Source of the DNA: Hydrogenovibrio marinus
Lineage (GTDB): Bacteria; Pseudomonadota; Gammaproteobacteria; Thiomicrospirales; Thiomicrospiraceae
Assembly (NCBI RefSeq): GCF_013340845.1
Contig: NZ_AP020335.1
Location: 1,984,001 to 2,048,000 of the forward strand
Direction of reading: 5' to 3'
DNA: 64,000 nucleotides
The notes under the pieces are model-generated. The model had not been told where the DNA came from, ran no database searches, and worked only from the letters and a program-made list of their open reading frames with translations. Below, piece by piece: positions 24,650-35,677 of this stretch. The translations under genes and the position numbers were made by a program. The stretch's first letter is position 1. Each line of letters opens with the position of its first letter.

Positions 24650-26854
24650 CTATTGCCGTGAAAAAATCCAAGCTTGATGTATTTTAGGGTTACGCTTAAA
24701 GTCTTGCGGCATAGTAGATTGCGTAATGTCTTCAATATGCCACATTGCATCAAAAGCGGATCGTTCCAATTTAAACTTACGCAAATTGTTCGAGAAAATC
24801 AGCTTGCCACTTTGACTCAGTAATTTCAAGGTTTTTTCTAATATATCAACATGATCGCGTTGAATATCGAGCGTTCCTTCCATTCGTTTAGAAGTCGAAA
24901 AGGAGGGTGGATCGATAAAGATCACATCGTAAGTTTGACTCGGTTTTTCAGCTTCTTTATCCAACCATTCAAGGACGTTTTCCTGCAACAGCACATGACG
25001 CTTTTCATCAATGCCATTACACATAAAGTTATGCGTCGCCCAATAAAGATAGGTTTTGGACATATCGATACTTAAGCTGGATTTACAACCCGCAACCGCT
25101 GCTTCAGTGGTAGCCGTTGCGGTATAGCAAAACAAGTTCAACAGACTTTTGCCATGACTCAGTTCTGCCACTTTCTGGCGCACGGTACGGTGATCCAAAA
25201 ACAAACCAGTATCAAGGTAATCGGTGAAATTGACGCGGATTTTTGCCTGATTTTCCGTGATGGTATAGTAGCGTTTTTGCTCATCCATACGTTCATACTG
25301 GGCACTGCCTTTTTGTCGCTCCCGAACTTTAAAATGGATATCGTTTGGATCAATATCAAATACTTCTGGCAGCACCGACATGGCTTCATAAAGGCGTTTT
25401 TTTGCCTTTGCAGGATTCACCGTTTTCGGTGGTGCGTATTCCGCCACTACCAAATGTCGACCCGATTCTTCGGTTTCATAAACGTCTATTGCCAACGCAT
25501 ACTCAGGAATATCCGCATCATAGACACGGTAGGCTTGGATATCTTCCTTCTTTAACCATGGCTTTAAACCTTTAAGGTTTTTCTTGATACGGTTGGCAAT
25601 CATCACCGCATTTTCAGAAGCCGATAATTCAGGGAAATGTCTTTGAACTTGTGTTGCTAAATCTGTGCTGATTTCCAGCGCTGGCTCACGGAACCAGGTT
25701 TCTTCAACATCAAAACGGAACAAGCGACACGGCATGGCGCCGTTAAAGAAATCATGAGATCGCTTGGCTTTGATACCGATATACAAACCGAGTTCAGAAT
25801 GACACGTTAGTACAGAAGCCTGCCAACCGACAAATTCGGCTTTTAGATATTGACCCAATGCCTGATAGATCTGCTTAACAGTTTCTTCGTCTCCCAGACG
25901 TTCACCATAAGGCGGGTTGCTGACGATCAAGCCCGATTGCCAATCCCCCCACCGTCGACCTTGCTCCACAGACATTTGTTTGATTTCAATCACATCATCG
26001 TAGCCCGCAGCCATAACCGCTTCACGTGCTATGTCCAACGAGCGGTGAGACAAATCGGAGCCATAAATATTCGGCAGGTTTTGTAAACCATCTGCTTCTC
26101 GCGTTTCAGCCTCGGTAACCAGTGTCTGCCATAAAGACGAATCATGACCCTTCCAACGGGTCAATAACATGCGCTCCGCTTTGAACAATCCCGGCGCACA
26201 ATCAGAAGCCATCATCGCGGCCTCAACCAAAAAGGTTCCTGAACCGCACATAGGGTCATACAAACAACCACCAGACTTAGCGATTTCCGGCCATTGGCTA
26301 CGCATCAATATTGCAGCAGCAACGTTCTCTTTCAATGGCGCTGTAACTTGCTGACCTTCACGATAACCGCGTTGGTGTAATGAGTAACCAATCAAGTCGA
26401 TACTTAACGTCAGCTCATTGCGATTCAAGTGGGCATGGATACGTAAATCTGGGTTTTCAGTATCTACCACTGGGCGTTGATGACCACGATTTTGGAAGAA
26501 ATCGACAATGCCATCTTTGACTTTTAGGGCACCATAATGACTATGGGTAATCCCCATGCCTTGCCCGGAAAAAGAAACGGCGAAGGTTCCATTTGCCACT
26601 AAGTGCTTACGCCAATCGATTGTTGCAACCTGCTCAGTTAAATCCTCCTGATTATCCAGCTTGGTTTGCAAAATGACTTTATATACGCGATTCGCCAAAC
26701 GAGACCACAGGCACGTGCGATAACCAACTTCCAGGCTCCCTTCAAAGGTTACGCCCGTCGGTTGAACTTTTGGACTGTCTGCCCCAAAAGACAACAACTC
26801 TTCTCTTAGTAGTTCGGAAAGGCCTTTAGGGGAGGTAGCAAAAAAACGACACAT
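24650..26854 (-). CDS. rlmKL: 23S rRNA (guanine) methyltransferase, RlmKL fusion
   Basis: A 734-residue fusion of the kind found in E. coli. The N-terminal RlmL half has a THUMP domain (about residues 50-155) and N2-methyltransferase motifs YDPMCGSGTFLVEAAMMA and IVSNPPYGERLGDEE. The C-terminal RlmK half has SLLNLFCYTATATTEAAVAG and VIFIDPPSFSTSKRM. The enzyme makes m7G2069 and m2G2445 in E. coli 23S rRNA numbering. Full length, no defects seen. Confidence 0.94.
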   Translation of the reverse strand: MCRFFATSPKGLSELLREELLSFGADSPKVQPTGVTFEGSLEVGYRTCLWSRLANRVYKVILQTKLDNQEDLTEQVATIDWRKHLVANGTFAVSFSGQGMGITHSHYGALKVKDGIVDFFQNRGHQRPVVDTENPDLRIHAHLNRNELTLSIDLIGYSLHQRGYREGQQVTAPLKENVAAAILMRSQWPEIAKSGGCLYDPMCGSGTFLVEAAMMASDCAPGLFKAERMLLTRWKGHDSSLWQTLVTEAETREADGLQNLPNIYGSDLSHRSLDIAREAVMAAGYDDVIEIKQMSVEQGRRWGDWQSGLIVSNPPYGERLGDEETVKQIYQALGQYLKAEFVGWQASVLTCHSELGLYIGIKAKRSHDFFNGAMPCRLFRFDVEETWFREPALEISTDLATQVQRHFPELSASENAVMIANRIKKNLKGLKPWLKKEDIQAYRVYDADIPEYALAIDVYETEESGRHLVVAEYAPPKTVNPAKAKKRLYEAMSVLPEVFDIDPNDIHFKVRERQKGSAQYERMDEQKRYYTITENQAKIRVNFTDYLDTGLFLDHRTVRQKVAELSHGKSLLNLFCYTATATTEAAVAGCKSSLSIDMSKTYLYWATHNFMCNGIDEKRHVLLQENVLEWLDKEAEKPSQTYDVIFIDPPSFSTSKRMEGTLDIQRDHVDILEKTLKLLSQSGKLIFSNNLRKFKLERSAFDAMWHIEDITQSTMPQDFKRNPKIHQAWIFSRQ

Positions 26855-26965
26855 GAAAATATTCTCGGAAAATAAGCTTTATTTTACTGCATTCGGACTG
26901 TCCTCTTAGTAAAATAAAACGTTCATACAAAGAATAAAACCTATAACACTAACCACTTTGGACGC

Positions 26966-28228
26966 ATGACTTTGGGCACAAAACACTCTCGACTAACATC
27001 GCTTGCACTGAGAACCCTACTCAGTTTTTTTGCGGTACTATTTATACTACAACCAGCTACTGCCAGCACTTACACGCCACCACCAACGCAAAACGAAGCT
27101 GACTTCCAAAAGTGGGTGACTGACTTTAAAAAGCAAGCACTCAAGCAGGGTATTTCGCAGAAAACATTAAATATTGCCTTCAAAGACGTCCATTTAAATT
27201 TACGTGTATTGGAGTTAGATAGAAGACAGCCTGAGTTCGCCCAAACTTTTTGGCAATACTTCAATCGTGCCGTCACTAGCTGGCGTATCGTGAAAGGAAA
27301 ATTCTTCCTTCAGAAATACCACTCCGAACTCTCAGAAGTCACTAAGAAATACGGCGTACCTGAACGCTTTCTGGTTGCCTTCTGGGGCATGGAAACCAAT
27401 TTCGGTGGCTATACCGGTAATACACCGATTATCGAATCTTTAGCGACGCTATCCTACGATGACCGTCGTTCCAACTTTTTCACCAAAGAGTTGATTAGCG
27501 CTTTAGAAATTCTCGACCAAGGCAATGTGACTGTCGACGAAATGAAAGGCTCTTGGGCTGGTGCCATGGGACAATGTCAGTTCATGCCCAGTAACTACCT
27601 TAAATACGCGGTTGATGGCGACAATTCCGGTACGAAAGATCTATGGAACAGCTTGCCTGATGTCTTCAACTCCATGGGGAACTTCCTAGAAAAACTTGGC
27701 TGGCAACGCGGTGAAAACTGGGGGAGAGAAGTTGCGCTACCTAAAGGCTTTGACCTAACTCTTGCAGATGGCAAAACCAAACACCCTCTTGCTTACTGGC
27801 AAAAGCTTGGAATAAAACTTGCCGATGGCCGTGCTCTGCCTAATGAAGTCATGGACGCTGCACTTGTCTTGCCTTATGACTATCGCGGACCTGCATTCTT
27901 GGTTTATGACAACTATTTCGTCATCAAGCGCTGGAACAACTCTGACAGTTATGCGCTTGCCGTCGCGCATTTGGCTGATCGCCTCGTCGGACGCCCTGGG
28001 CTCACCAAAACACAACCAAAAGATGATCGCTCGCTTTCACATCAGCAAATCATCGAGCTACAGGATCGACTAAAACGCGATCACTATGACATTAGGGTTC
28101 TGGACGGCATTATTGGCGGAAAAACACGCCAGGCAGTTCGCAATTATCAGATCAACAACAACCTACCACCGGATGGTTACCCTTCCTATCGTATGCTGGA
28201 AATCCTGAGAAAGAATCAGGGAGAATAA
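26966..28228 (+). CDS. mltB: Lytic murein transglycosylase B-type with PG-binding domain
   Basis: A 420-residue periplasmic protein. An N-terminal hydrophobic signal (residues 12-32) is followed by a transglycosylase domain: VAFWGMETNFGGYTGN contains the catalytic Glu, GSWAGAMGQCQFMPSNYLKYAVD the MltB-type GQ-FMP block. The C-terminal residues about 350-420 are a PG_binding_1 domain (IIELQDRLKRDHYDIRVLDGIIGGKTRQAVRNYQ). It cleaves peptidoglycan to anhydromuropeptides. No lipobox, so it resembles soluble MltB2/SltB forms rather than E. coli MltB itself. Confidence 0.85.
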   Translation: MTLGTKHSRLTSLALRTLLSFFAVLFILQPATASTYTPPPTQNEADFQKWVTDFKKQALKQGISQKTLNIAFKDVHLNLRVLELDRRQPEFAQTFWQYFNRAVTSWRIVKGKFFLQKYHSELSEVTKKYGVPERFLVAFWGMETNFGGYTGNTPIIESLATLSYDDRRSNFFTKELISALEILDQGNVTVDEMKGSWAGAMGQCQFMPSNYLKYAVDGDNSGTKDLWNSLPDVFNSMGNFLEKLGWQRGENWGREVALPKGFDLTLADGKTKHPLAYWQKLGIKLADGRALPNEVMDAALVLPYDYRGPAFLVYDNYFVIKRWNNSDSYALAVAHLADRLVGRPGLTKTQPKDDRSLSHQQIIELQDRLKRDHYDIRVLDGIIGGKTRQAVRNYQINNNLPPDGYPSYRMLEILRKNQGE

Positions 28229-28230
28229 TT

Positions 28231-28265
28231 AAGCGTTTTTCCCTGTCGGGGGATAACGCTTTTTA
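28231..28265 (+). terminator. Terminator of the mltB-like gene
   Basis: AAGCGTT (28231-28237) pairs with AACGCTT (28255-28261) around a GC-rich loop, followed by TTTT. It lies 2 bp after the stop codon. Confidence 0.6.
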
Positions 28266-28364
28266 TAAGCTTATTTTCGAATTTAACCTATTGAATTAAA
28301 AAGGTTAAAATAGGCATTAACGAGATTTAATGCTTTAACGATAAATAACAAGAATTGGTCACAA

Positions 28365-28553
28365 ATGACATCCATGCCATCTTTCGACACATCCACTATT
28401 GATACAGACATACGTTCGTCCAACCGAACGTCTGCCGCTTATCCAAGCGCCTATCAGTTCTGGAAGTTGATGTGCAAACTCACCAAACTTAATAATGAGG
28501 AAGTAAAGCAAAAGCGCTCTTCTGCCCTCAAAGCATCAGATACACAGCCTTAA
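28365..28553 (+). CDS. Possible small protein (62 residues)
   Basis: An open frame of 62 codons beginning MTSMPSF with a Ser/Thr-rich first half and a basic, helical second half (YQFWKLMCKLTKLNNEEVKQK). There is no clear ribosome binding site and no recognised family. It is followed directly by the inverted repeat pair at 28560-28611. It could be a real small gene or a chance frame. Confidence 0.3.
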   Translation: MTSMPSFDTSTIDTDIRSSNRTSAAYPSAYQFWKLMCKLTKLNNEEVKQKRSSALKASDTQP

Positions 28554-28559
28554 AACAAA

Positions 28560-28611
28560 AAAATCTGCCAGGTTGGGAGAGTGTCATTACCCCCCCAACC
28601 TGGCAGATTTT
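28560..28611. repeat. Inverted pair of the dispersed repeat
   Basis: AAAATCTGCCAGGTTGGG (28560-28577) and its exact complement CCCAACCTGGCAGATTTT (28594-28611) form an 18-bp perfect inverted repeat with a 16-base loop. The arms are copies of the dispersed repeat and could form a strong transcript hairpin between the convergent upstream gene and lspA. Confidence 0.8.
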
Positions 28612-28639
28612 CACAAAGAAAACGCGTTAAAGAATCTTG

Positions 28640-29146
28640 TTATTCAGTTTCTTTTGGCTTCTTAGAAAAGAACTCTGACCAGAGAAGAACAACCGCACCA
28701 ATTGAAATAGCGATATCAGCGACATTGAACGTCGCATAGTGCCAAAGCCCGATATAGAAATCGACAAAGTCGGTCACTCTGCCTTCAATCAAACGATCAA
28801 TCACATTACCCTGCGCGCCGCTTAATACCAAATTGATACCCACGACTTCCAAGGTCCATTTGCTTGGCAAACGTTTTAACCAGAAGATAAGCACCAAACT
28901 CACAGCCACCGCTAAAGCAGAAAACAACCAACGTTGCCAGCCGCCCATATCCGCTAAGAAGCTGAATGCCGCACCTTCGTTATACACCAACGTGAAATTC
29001 AAATGCGGCAATACCGCAACCGGCACGCCAAACTCCAGCGCGCTATTCGCCCAGTATTTGGTGAGTTGATCCAACACAATTATCAACAGCGCCAGCCACA
29101 AAGTGACTAGTCCGGTTGATCGCCATCCATTCATTGCGTTTGTCAA
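28640..29146 (-). CDS. lspA: Lipoprotein signal peptidase (SPase II)
   Basis: A 168-residue inner-membrane protein with four hydrophobic segments. The signature blocks are LDQLTKYW, VYNEGAAFSFL, the first catalytic Asp in SGAQGNVIDRL (usually GAIGN, here GAQGN) and the second in FNVADIAI. It removes signal peptides from lipoproteins. It ends the murJ-ribF-ileS-lspA cluster, 9 bp after ileS. Confidence 0.95.
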   Translation of the reverse strand: MTNAMNGWRSTGLVTLWLALLIIVLDQLTKYWANSALEFGVPVAVLPHLNFTLVYNEGAAFSFLADMGGWQRWLFSALAVAVSLVLIFWLKRLPSKWTLEVVGINLVLSGAQGNVIDRLIEGRVTDFVDFYIGLWHYATFNVADIAISIGAVVLLWSEFFSKKPKETE

Positions 29147-29155
29147 ACCTAAACC

Positions 29156-31987
29156 CTATGCAAAATGGCGCGTTTCGCCGTCACCATGAACGTTATCAAT
29201 ACAACGTTGGCAAAGCTCTTCATCTTCAGAATGCGTACCGACATCTTCTCGGTGATGCCAGCAGCGACCACACTTCGGTTTATCCGTTGCTTTGGCTTCC
29301 AGCCACAGGCCATCCATTTCAGACTCAACCGCTGCATCAGTCTTGGCACTGATCGGCAAAACTTTGGCGTAAGACGTAATCAGGACAAAACGCAACTCAT
29401 CTTCCAAGCTCTCAATCTGCGCCAACAATGCGTCTTCAGCATACAGCGTAACTTCTGCGGTCAAAGAACCTTTTACAGCACCTTCATTACGTAGCAATTC
29501 AAGCTGTTTTGCAACAGCAGAACGCACCGCCATGATGGTATCCCAATAAGCAGAGTTCATCGCCTGACTTTCGTCCAGAGCCGTCAAACCTTCATACCAC
29601 TGCTCGACAAAAATTGTCTTACTGCGATCTCCCGGCAAGGTTGCCCAGATTTCTTCTGCGGTAAAGCTCAGGATAGGCGCAATCCAACGCGTCAGTGCTT
29701 CCACAATATGGTACAGCGCTGTTTGTGCTGAACGTCTTGGCAAGCCATCTGGCTTACAGGTGTATTGTCTATCTTTGATGACATCCAGATAGAACGCCCC
29801 CAAGTCCATAGAACAGAAGTGGGTTACCGCTTGGTAAATGGCATGGAAATTATAAGCTTCATAAGCAGCGATAATTTCTTGCTGCAAGTTATACGCACGA
29901 CCAATAACCCATTGATCCAATGGCAATAAATCGGCATAAGCAACCTGATCAGTTTCAGGATTGAAGCCATTGATGTTTGCCAACAAGAATCTAGAGGTAT
30001 TTCGGATACGACGATAGGAATCAGCCGTACGATTGATAATTTCATCCGATACGGTCATTTCGTAGCGATAATCCGCTGCCGAAATCCACAGACGTAAAAT
30101 ATCTGCACCATATTTATTGGCAATATCCTGAGGTGCTACAACGTTCCCCTTGGACTTAGACATTTTCTTACCGTCTTTATCGACAGTGAAACCATGAGTC
30201 AATACTTGCTTGTATGGCGCTCGACCGTGAATCGCTAAGGAAGTCAGCATTGAAGACTGGAACCAACCTCTATGCTGATCCGACCCTTCCAGATACAAGT
30301 CGGCAGGAGAACATAAATCTTCGCGTTGACCCAAAACCGCATAGTGAGAAACACCTGAGTCAAACCAGACATCCAGAATATCGGTGACCTGTTCATAATC
30401 ATCGGCTTCATCCCCTAGCAAAGAGGCAACATCTAGGTCATACCAAGCATCGATAGATTTTTCTTCGACCATTTTCGCAACTTTTTCCATCAACGCTAAG
30501 GTGTCCGGATGCATTTCTCCCGTGACTTTATGTACGAAAATAGTGATCGGCACACCCCAGAAACGTTGTCTGGAAATACACCAATCCGGGCGACCTTCCA
30601 CCATCCCTTCGATACGGCTTTGCCCCCAATCAGGAACCCACTGAACCTGCTTAATTTCTTTCAAAGCCGCTTCACGCAATCCTGACTGAGTCATACTGAT
30701 AAACCACTGAGGCGTTGCACGAAAAATCAAAGGCGTCTTGGTACGCCAGCAATGCGGATAGCTGTGAGTAATGGCTTCGTGATGCACCAACGCTTTGTGT
30801 TCTTGCAACACTTCGATGACATGGCTATCAACCTTAAGAACATTTTCACCTTCAAACAGTGGTGTCCCCGCAACGAAATTACCATTGCCATCAACCGGAC
30901 AATCGACTTCCAGGTCATATTTCAAACCAACGGCATAGTCTTCCTGACCGTGACCAGGTGCGGTGTGTACACACCCGGTACCCGCATCAGTCGTGACGTG
31001 GTCACCCAAAATAATTGGCACAACTCTGTCATAAAATGGATGCTGTAGACGAATCAAGTCAAACTGGTCACCGCGACCGTAAGCAATCACACGATATGTT
31101 TCAAAGCCCCATTTATCCATCACGTCTTTCAATAAGGCCTCGGCCACAAACAATCTTTCTGGTCCGTGCTCACCGGTAACTTGTACGACAACATATTCCA
31201 ACTCTGGGTTAATGGAGACCGCTTGGTTAGCAGGCAGTGTCCAAGGCGTGGTTGTCCAGATAACAACCGATAATGACCCTTCACCTAAATGATTTTCGAC
31301 ATGATGGCAACGCTTGAAGAAAGCTTCTTCATCAAGTACTTTGAAGCGCACATCAATCGCATGTGAACGCTTGTCTTCATATTCGACTTCAGCTTCCGCC
31401 AATGCAGAATGTCCACCAACACTCCAGTAAACCGGCTTGGTGCCTTTCACCAAATGGCCGTTTTCAATCATCTTCGCCAAAGCACGGATCTCATCCGCTT
31501 CGTATTTAAAGTCTTTTGTCAGGTAAGGATTTTCCCAGTCACCCATCACACCCAAACGCTTGAAGTCTTGCATCTGACCTTCAACCTGTTTTTGGGCATA
31601 GTCACGACAAGCCTGTCTGAATTCTGTTGCCGAAATTTTTTGGCCGACCTTGCCTTTTTTCTTCTCAACATTCAATTCAATCGGCAGACCATGGCAGTCC
31701 CAACCTGGAACGTAAGGGGCATCAAAACCACTTAAGCCTTTTGACTTAACAATCATATCCTTCAACACTTTGTTGACCGCATGCCCGATATGAATATTGC
31801 CGTTAGCATATGGAGGGCCATCATGTAGGATAAACTTCGGACGCCCTTTCATAGCATCACGCACAGTTTGATAAAGTGCTTCAGTTTCCCATTGTTCCAC
31901 TTGATTCGGCTCACGATTCGGTAGGTTACCGCGCATCGGAAAATCCGTTTCAGGAAGGTTTAAAGTCGGTTTATAGTCTTTGGCCAT
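29156..31987 (-). CDS. ileS: Isoleucyl-tRNA synthetase
   Basis: A 943-residue class I synthetase. HIGH motif in [16 protein letters not shown] (residue about 67), CP1 editing domain with [12 protein letters not shown] and the [16 protein letters not shown] loop, KMSKSKGN near residue 600, and a C-terminal zinc ribbon (CGRCWHH...CQRC). All elements of a bacterial, housekeeping-type IleS are present. Follows ribF by 77 bp. Confidence 0.97.
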   Translation of the reverse strand: MAKDYKPTLNLPETDFPMRGNLPNREPNQVEQWETEALYQTVRDAMKGRPKFILHDGPPYANGNIHIGHAVNKVLKDMIVKSKGLSGFDAPYVPGWDCHGLPIELNVEKKKGKVGQKISATEFRQACRDYAQKQVEGQMQDFKRLGVMGDWENPYLTKDFKYEADEIRALAKMIENGHLVKGTKPVYWSVGGHSALAEAEVEYEDKRSHAIDVRFKVLDEEAFFKRCHHVENHLGEGSLSVVIWTTTPWTLPANQAVSINPELEYVVVQVTGEHGPERLFVAEALLKDVMDKWGFETYRVIAYGRGDQFDLIRLQHPFYDRVVPIILGDHVTTDAGTGCVHTAPGHGQEDYAVGLKYDLEVDCPVDGNGNFVAGTPLFEGENVLKVDSHVIEVLQEHKALVHHEAITHSYPHCWRTKTPLIFRATPQWFISMTQSGLREAALKEIKQVQWVPDWGQSRIEGMVEGRPDWCISRQRFWGVPITIFVHKVTGEMHPDTLALMEKVAKMVEEKSIDAWYDLDVASLLGDEADDYEQVTDILDVWFDSGVSHYAVLGQREDLCSPADLYLEGSDQHRGWFQSSMLTSLAIHGRAPYKQVLTHGFTVDKDGKKMSKSKGNVVAPQDIANKYGADILRLWISAADYRYEMTVSDEIINRTADSYRRIRNTSRFLLANINGFNPETDQVAYADLLPLDQWVIGRAYNLQQEIIAAYEAYNFHAIYQAVTHFCSMDLGAFYLDVIKDRQYTCKPDGLPRRSAQTALYHIVEALTRWIAPILSFTAEEIWATLPGDRSKTIFVEQWYEGLTALDESQAMNSAYWDTIMAVRSAVAKQLELLRNEGAVKGSLTAEVTLYAEDALLAQIESLEDELRFVLITSYAKVLPISAKTDAAVESEMDGLWLEAKATDKPKCGRCWHHREDVGTHSEDEELCQRCIDNVHGDGETRHFA

Positions 31988-32064
31988 AATCTGCTTCTAA
32001 GTTTCGTTAAGTCGTTAAATCAAATTTTGAAAATTCGGTTTCGTTTCGGTTAATTTCTAAGCGT

Positions 32065-33006
32065 TTAATTTAGGTTTAAAATCTGTTTGGCTTGCTGCAC
32101 ATCTTTCGATATCTGGTCTTTCAACGCATCCAGCGAATCAAACTTCATTTCAGAACGAATGAACTGATGCAACTTCACGCCAACGTGACAGCCGTAGATG
32201 TCTTTTGTCCAGTTAAACAAATGCACTTCTATCGAAGGGCGAAGCCCATCAACTGTTGGACGCACGCCAATATTGGCAATACCCGGCCAGTCTTCATCCG
32301 CTAAGCCTGAAACATAAACGGTATAAACGCCCTCTACAGGCATTTGCAATCGCTTAGGGTTCAAGTTCAGCGTTCTAAAGCCTAGCTGTCGTCCCAGTTG
32401 TTTGCCGTGGATCACTCGGCCCTTAAAGTAAAAAGGCTTGTTCAACAAGTGCTGAACCAAGTCCAAGTCATGTGCGGCCAGTGCTTGTCGAATACGAGTG
32501 CTACTGACTCTCTCGCCCTGATGCAGCAGCGTAGACATATCCTCGACCACAAAGCCATACTTTTTACCGCTGTCCACCAAAGTTTGGAATGAGCCTTCAC
32601 GGTTCTTGGCAAAACGAAAGTCATCGCCGACCACCAGTTGCTTTACATTCAGCCTGCCCACCAACAGCTCCTCGACAAATGCATTGGCACTCATCTGAGC
32701 AAAACGTTCGTCGAACCGGCACACCAGAACATAATCAACGTGGGTATTGCCAAAAGCATCCAGTTTTTCACGAAGATTCATCAATCTTACAGGCGCTTTT
32801 TCCGGCGCAAAAAACTCGACTGGCAAGGGTTCAAACAACATCACGATACTAGGCAGACCAGCCACTGCAGCATCAGCCGCAACCTGATCTAAAATCCGCT
32901 GATGTCCAAGATGAACACCATCGAAATTTCCAATCGTCAGCACGCTGCCTTTTTGAAAGGCATGTCTCACTCGATCCAAATTATGCAGGCCGCGAATCAA
33001 TTGCAT
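32065..33006 (-). CDS. ribF: Bifunctional riboflavin kinase / FAD synthetase
   Basis: About 313 residues. The N-terminal FAD synthetase half shows VLTIGNFDGVHLGHQRIL, VVGDDFRFAKNREGS and ERVSSTRIR. The C-terminal riboflavin kinase half shows GRVIHGKQLGRQLGFRTLNL, GVYTVYVSG and ANIGVRPTVDG. It converts riboflavin to FMN and FAD. The ATG at 33006 (MQLIRGLHNL) matches the family start better than a GTG at 33042. Between murJ and ileS, as in many gammaproteobacteria. Confidence 0.95.
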   Translation of the reverse strand: MQLIRGLHNLDRVRHAFQKGSVLTIGNFDGVHLGHQRILDQVAADAAVAGLPSIVMLFEPLPVEFFAPEKAPVRLMNLREKLDAFGNTHVDYVLVCRFDERFAQMSANAFVEELLVGRLNVKQLVVGDDFRFAKNREGSFQTLVDSGKKYGFVVEDMSTLLHQGERVSSTRIRQALAAHDLDLVQHLLNKPFYFKGRVIHGKQLGRQLGFRTLNLNPKRLQMPVEGVYTVYVSGLADEDWPGIANIGVRPTVDGLRPSIEVHLFNWTKDIYGCHVGVKLHQFIRSEMKFDSLDALKDQISKDVQQAKQILNLN

Positions 33007-33144
33007 AGCAGCAGTGTTTTCAACCTTGTTTTCATCAATCACTAAATCAAACTGTAAGCCTGAAATTATAGCCCATTCTAGCTAACATAATTTTGCTAAT
33101 ATTCAAGGAATTTATACTTTTACAAGCGTTTCAAACTATGACAA

Positions 33145-34680
33145 TTATGCCGACGTTCTTTTCCATTGTGACGGACGCAGCCCCAGTATTAGCAAGGTCA
33201 AAAAATACACTGCTACAGCGCCCACTACCAACGCAGCCAACCAACCCAAACGATGCCAAGCATCAAACACCAACCAAACATTGTTAGCAGGCGTCAAACC
33301 ATATAAAAATAAAATCAGTAGCACATTGGCAACCAACACCTGAACCCCAAACTTAGACCAGCCCGGCTGGTGAAAAAACACGCCTGACTTTCTCAAATGG
33401 TAATAAAGCAACCCAGCATTGACAAAAGCGGCTATAGAAGTCGCAGCAGCCAAACCAACATGCGCGAAAGGTCCGATTAAAATCAAGTTCAACGTTGTAT
33501 TCACAACCAACGCAATGACGGCGATTTTGACGGGGATTTTCATCTCTTTTCTAGCATAGAACGCTGGAGCTAAAATTTTCACTAAAATAAAACCAAGCAA
33601 CCCAAAACCATAAGCAACCAAACTCTTACTCGCCATCAACACGTCGTGATCATCAAAGGCGCCATAGTTGAATAAACTCACCAACAGTGGCTGCGCCAGC
33701 ATGACCAACCCTAAGGTCGCCGGCACCCCTAAAATAAAGACCAATCTAAGTGCGCCATCCAAATCTTCTCTAAAACCTTCCCAGTCATCATTCGCCGCTT
33801 TTTTAGATAATCCCGGCAACACAACTGTCGCCAGTGCAACACCAAACACCCCTAATGGGAATTCCATCAAACGGTCAGAATAATAAAGCCATGACACCGA
33901 GCCCGTGACCAGAAAAGATGCCAGCACCGTATCAATCAATAAATTGATCTGTGCAACAGAAACGCCGAACAGCGCAGGTAACATTAAGCGCTTTACTTCA
34001 TGCACACCCGGATCGTCGTATCGTTTCGGTTTTGGTAGCAACCCAAGCTTCATCAAAAAAGGCACATGAAACAATAGCTGAACAACACCTGCAACCAACA
34101 CCCCCCAAGCCAACGCCATGACGGGTACGGACAACAAAGGTGCCACCCAAATAGCAAAAGAAATCAGAACCAGATTCAAAAACACTGGCGTGAACGCAGG
34201 AACAGCAAACTGGTTATAAGTGTTGAGTATTGCAGAGGAAAGAGCAACAAACGAAATCAATAGTAAATAAGGAAAGGTAATAGAGAGCATATCGGATGCC
34301 AGCTTAAATTTAGCCGGGTCATCAATAAAGCCAGGCGCAAACACCATCATCCAGGCGCCTGAACCGAAAACACCGAACACCGTCAATACCAGCAATATAC
34401 TCCCAAGACGGAAGCTGATTGCGTTCACCAAATGCCTAACGGCATCCAGCCCTTTTTTTTCTTTTGCCTCTGCCAGAACAGGTACAAACGCCTGCGAAAA
34501 TGCGCCCTCTGCAAACAGTCGTCGAAAGAAATTAGGAATCTTAAAGGCCACAAAAAATGCATCGGCTCCGGTGGATGCCCCAAAATAACGAGCAATCACC
34601 ATATCTCGGACAAAGCCAAGTACACGGGAAATCATAGTCATACTACCCACGGTAGCAGTGGCTTTTATCAACCTTTTCAC
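33145..34680 (-). CDS. murJ: Lipid II flippase
   Basis: A 511-residue polytopic membrane protein of the MOP superfamily with about 14 transmembrane helices. The N terminus has TMISRVLGFVRDMVIARYFGASTGADAFFVAFKIPNFFRRLFAEGAFSQAFVP, diagnostic for MurJ (MviN). It flips lipid II across the inner membrane for peptidoglycan synthesis. The gene runs away from rpsT upstream and starts the murJ-ribF-ileS-lspA cluster. Confidence 0.95.
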   Translation of the reverse strand: MKRLIKATATVGSMTMISRVLGFVRDMVIARYFGASTGADAFFVAFKIPNFFRRLFAEGAFSQAFVPVLAEAKEKKGLDAVRHLVNAISFRLGSILLVLTVFGVFGSGAWMMVFAPGFIDDPAKFKLASDMLSITFPYLLLISFVALSSAILNTYNQFAVPAFTPVFLNLVLISFAIWVAPLLSVPVMALAWGVLVAGVVQLLFHVPFLMKLGLLPKPKRYDDPGVHEVKRLMLPALFGVSVAQINLLIDTVLASFLVTGSVSWLYYSDRLMEFPLGVFGVALATVVLPGLSKKAANDDWEGFREDLDGALRLVFILGVPATLGLVMLAQPLLVSLFNYGAFDDHDVLMASKSLVAYGFGLLGFILVKILAPAFYARKEMKIPVKIAVIALVVNTTLNLILIGPFAHVGLAAATSIAAFVNAGLLYYHLRKSGVFFHQPGWSKFGVQVLVANVLLILFLYGLTPANNVWLVFDAWHRLGWLAALVVGAVAVYFLTLLILGLRPSQWKRTSA

Positions 34681-34823
34681 AAAATTCCTTTGTTATGAAA
34701 AACGAAACAACATTCTTAAAGAATGCTCTGCAAAATCATAGCAGTAGTTCGCCAAGTGATAAACCGAAAACCCAATAAAAGCGTATAAATCCTTGGAATT
34801 TCGATTTTGAAGAATTTCAGGCA

Positions 34824-34848
34824 CAAAAAAACCGGGATATACCCGGTT
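34824..34848 (-). terminator. rpsT terminator
   Basis: An AACCGGG-ATATA-CCCGGTT-type hairpin (34830-34848) followed on the minus strand by a run of T; it lies about 20 bp after the rpsT stop. Confidence 0.75.
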
Positions 34849-34868
34849 TCTTTACAATTGCGTAGCAA

Positions 34869-35132
34869 TTACGCCATAGCTTTGATGCGAGCGTTTAGAC
34901 GACTCTTACTACGAGATGCTTTGTTCTTAGCGATGATGCCTTTGCGAGCCATACCATCTAAGCTTGATTGAGCAACACGGAATGCAGCAGTTGCAGCATC
35001 CTTGTCACCTGCTTCAACTGCATGAAGAACTTTCTTTACAGTTGTACGCATTGCAGAACGCATGCTAGCGTTATGTTGACGATGCGCTTCGGCTTGACGC
35101 GCTCTTTTTCTAGCTTGTGCTGAGTTTGCCAT
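34869..35132 (-). CDS. rpsT: 30S ribosomal protein S20
   Basis: An 87-residue, Ala/Lys/Arg-rich protein. [21 protein letters not shown], the helical centre [16 protein letters not shown] and the C-terminal [20 protein letters not shown] are the S20 signature. It binds 16S rRNA. As usual it is a single-gene unit ended by its own terminator. Confidence 0.97.
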   Translation of the reverse strand: MANSAQARKRARQAEAHRQHNASMRSAMRTTVKKVLHAVEAGDKDAATAAFRVAQSSLDGMARKGIIAKNKASRSKSRLNARIKAMA

Positions 35133-35677
35133 TTAAATTTGTCTCCAAAATTTGGTTATTTCAATCGTTTAATATCGATACGCATCGACCAAGTCACTGC
35201 TTTGAAAGGGCTAAATCTTTCTGCAACAACTATAAATGTTTGAAAGGATTGCGAAATTATCCACACCCAACCACCTTCTGTCAAACTTATTTTGCTGAAA
35301 ACCCCTATATATAAAAAATTATTTTTTTGTGCGAAGACTTTTGGCAGCTAAAGCGCATTAGGGTTGATAGCACACGCTTCAAAACCGCACAGAAAACCTT
35401 AGGGAGAATACGACAATAAACATCTTCCCCCCTGAGCCGCCTGATAAAGAATTGCATTACGACAAGAATGCTGCAATGCACCATTGATGAACAAAGTTGA
35501 ACGATCTGTTTGCACAGAGCAAAAAATTTTTACTTCCAATATTCAAAAATTACAGTAAGGCTTTTTAAGATAAAACATTAATTATTATGGTGTTAATTTT
35601 GCTTGCCTATACATAAAAGGGCGCAACTAAGTCGTTGTACTTTCTCTACAAGCAATTCTAAGATAGGCGCAAGGCAA
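35133..35677. other. 545-bp intergenic region upstream of the Amt-GGDEF gene
   Basis: No gene seen. The left part should hold the rpsT promoter and leader. A TTATCCACA (35258-35266) matches the DnaA box consensus by sequence but stands alone. No riboswitch or hairpin is clear. Confidence 0.4.

Noticed and set aside
26854-26966. Riboswitch or attenuator upstream of rlmKL or mltB
   Set aside because: The 110-bp divergent gap shows no conserved riboswitch core or hairpin with T run.
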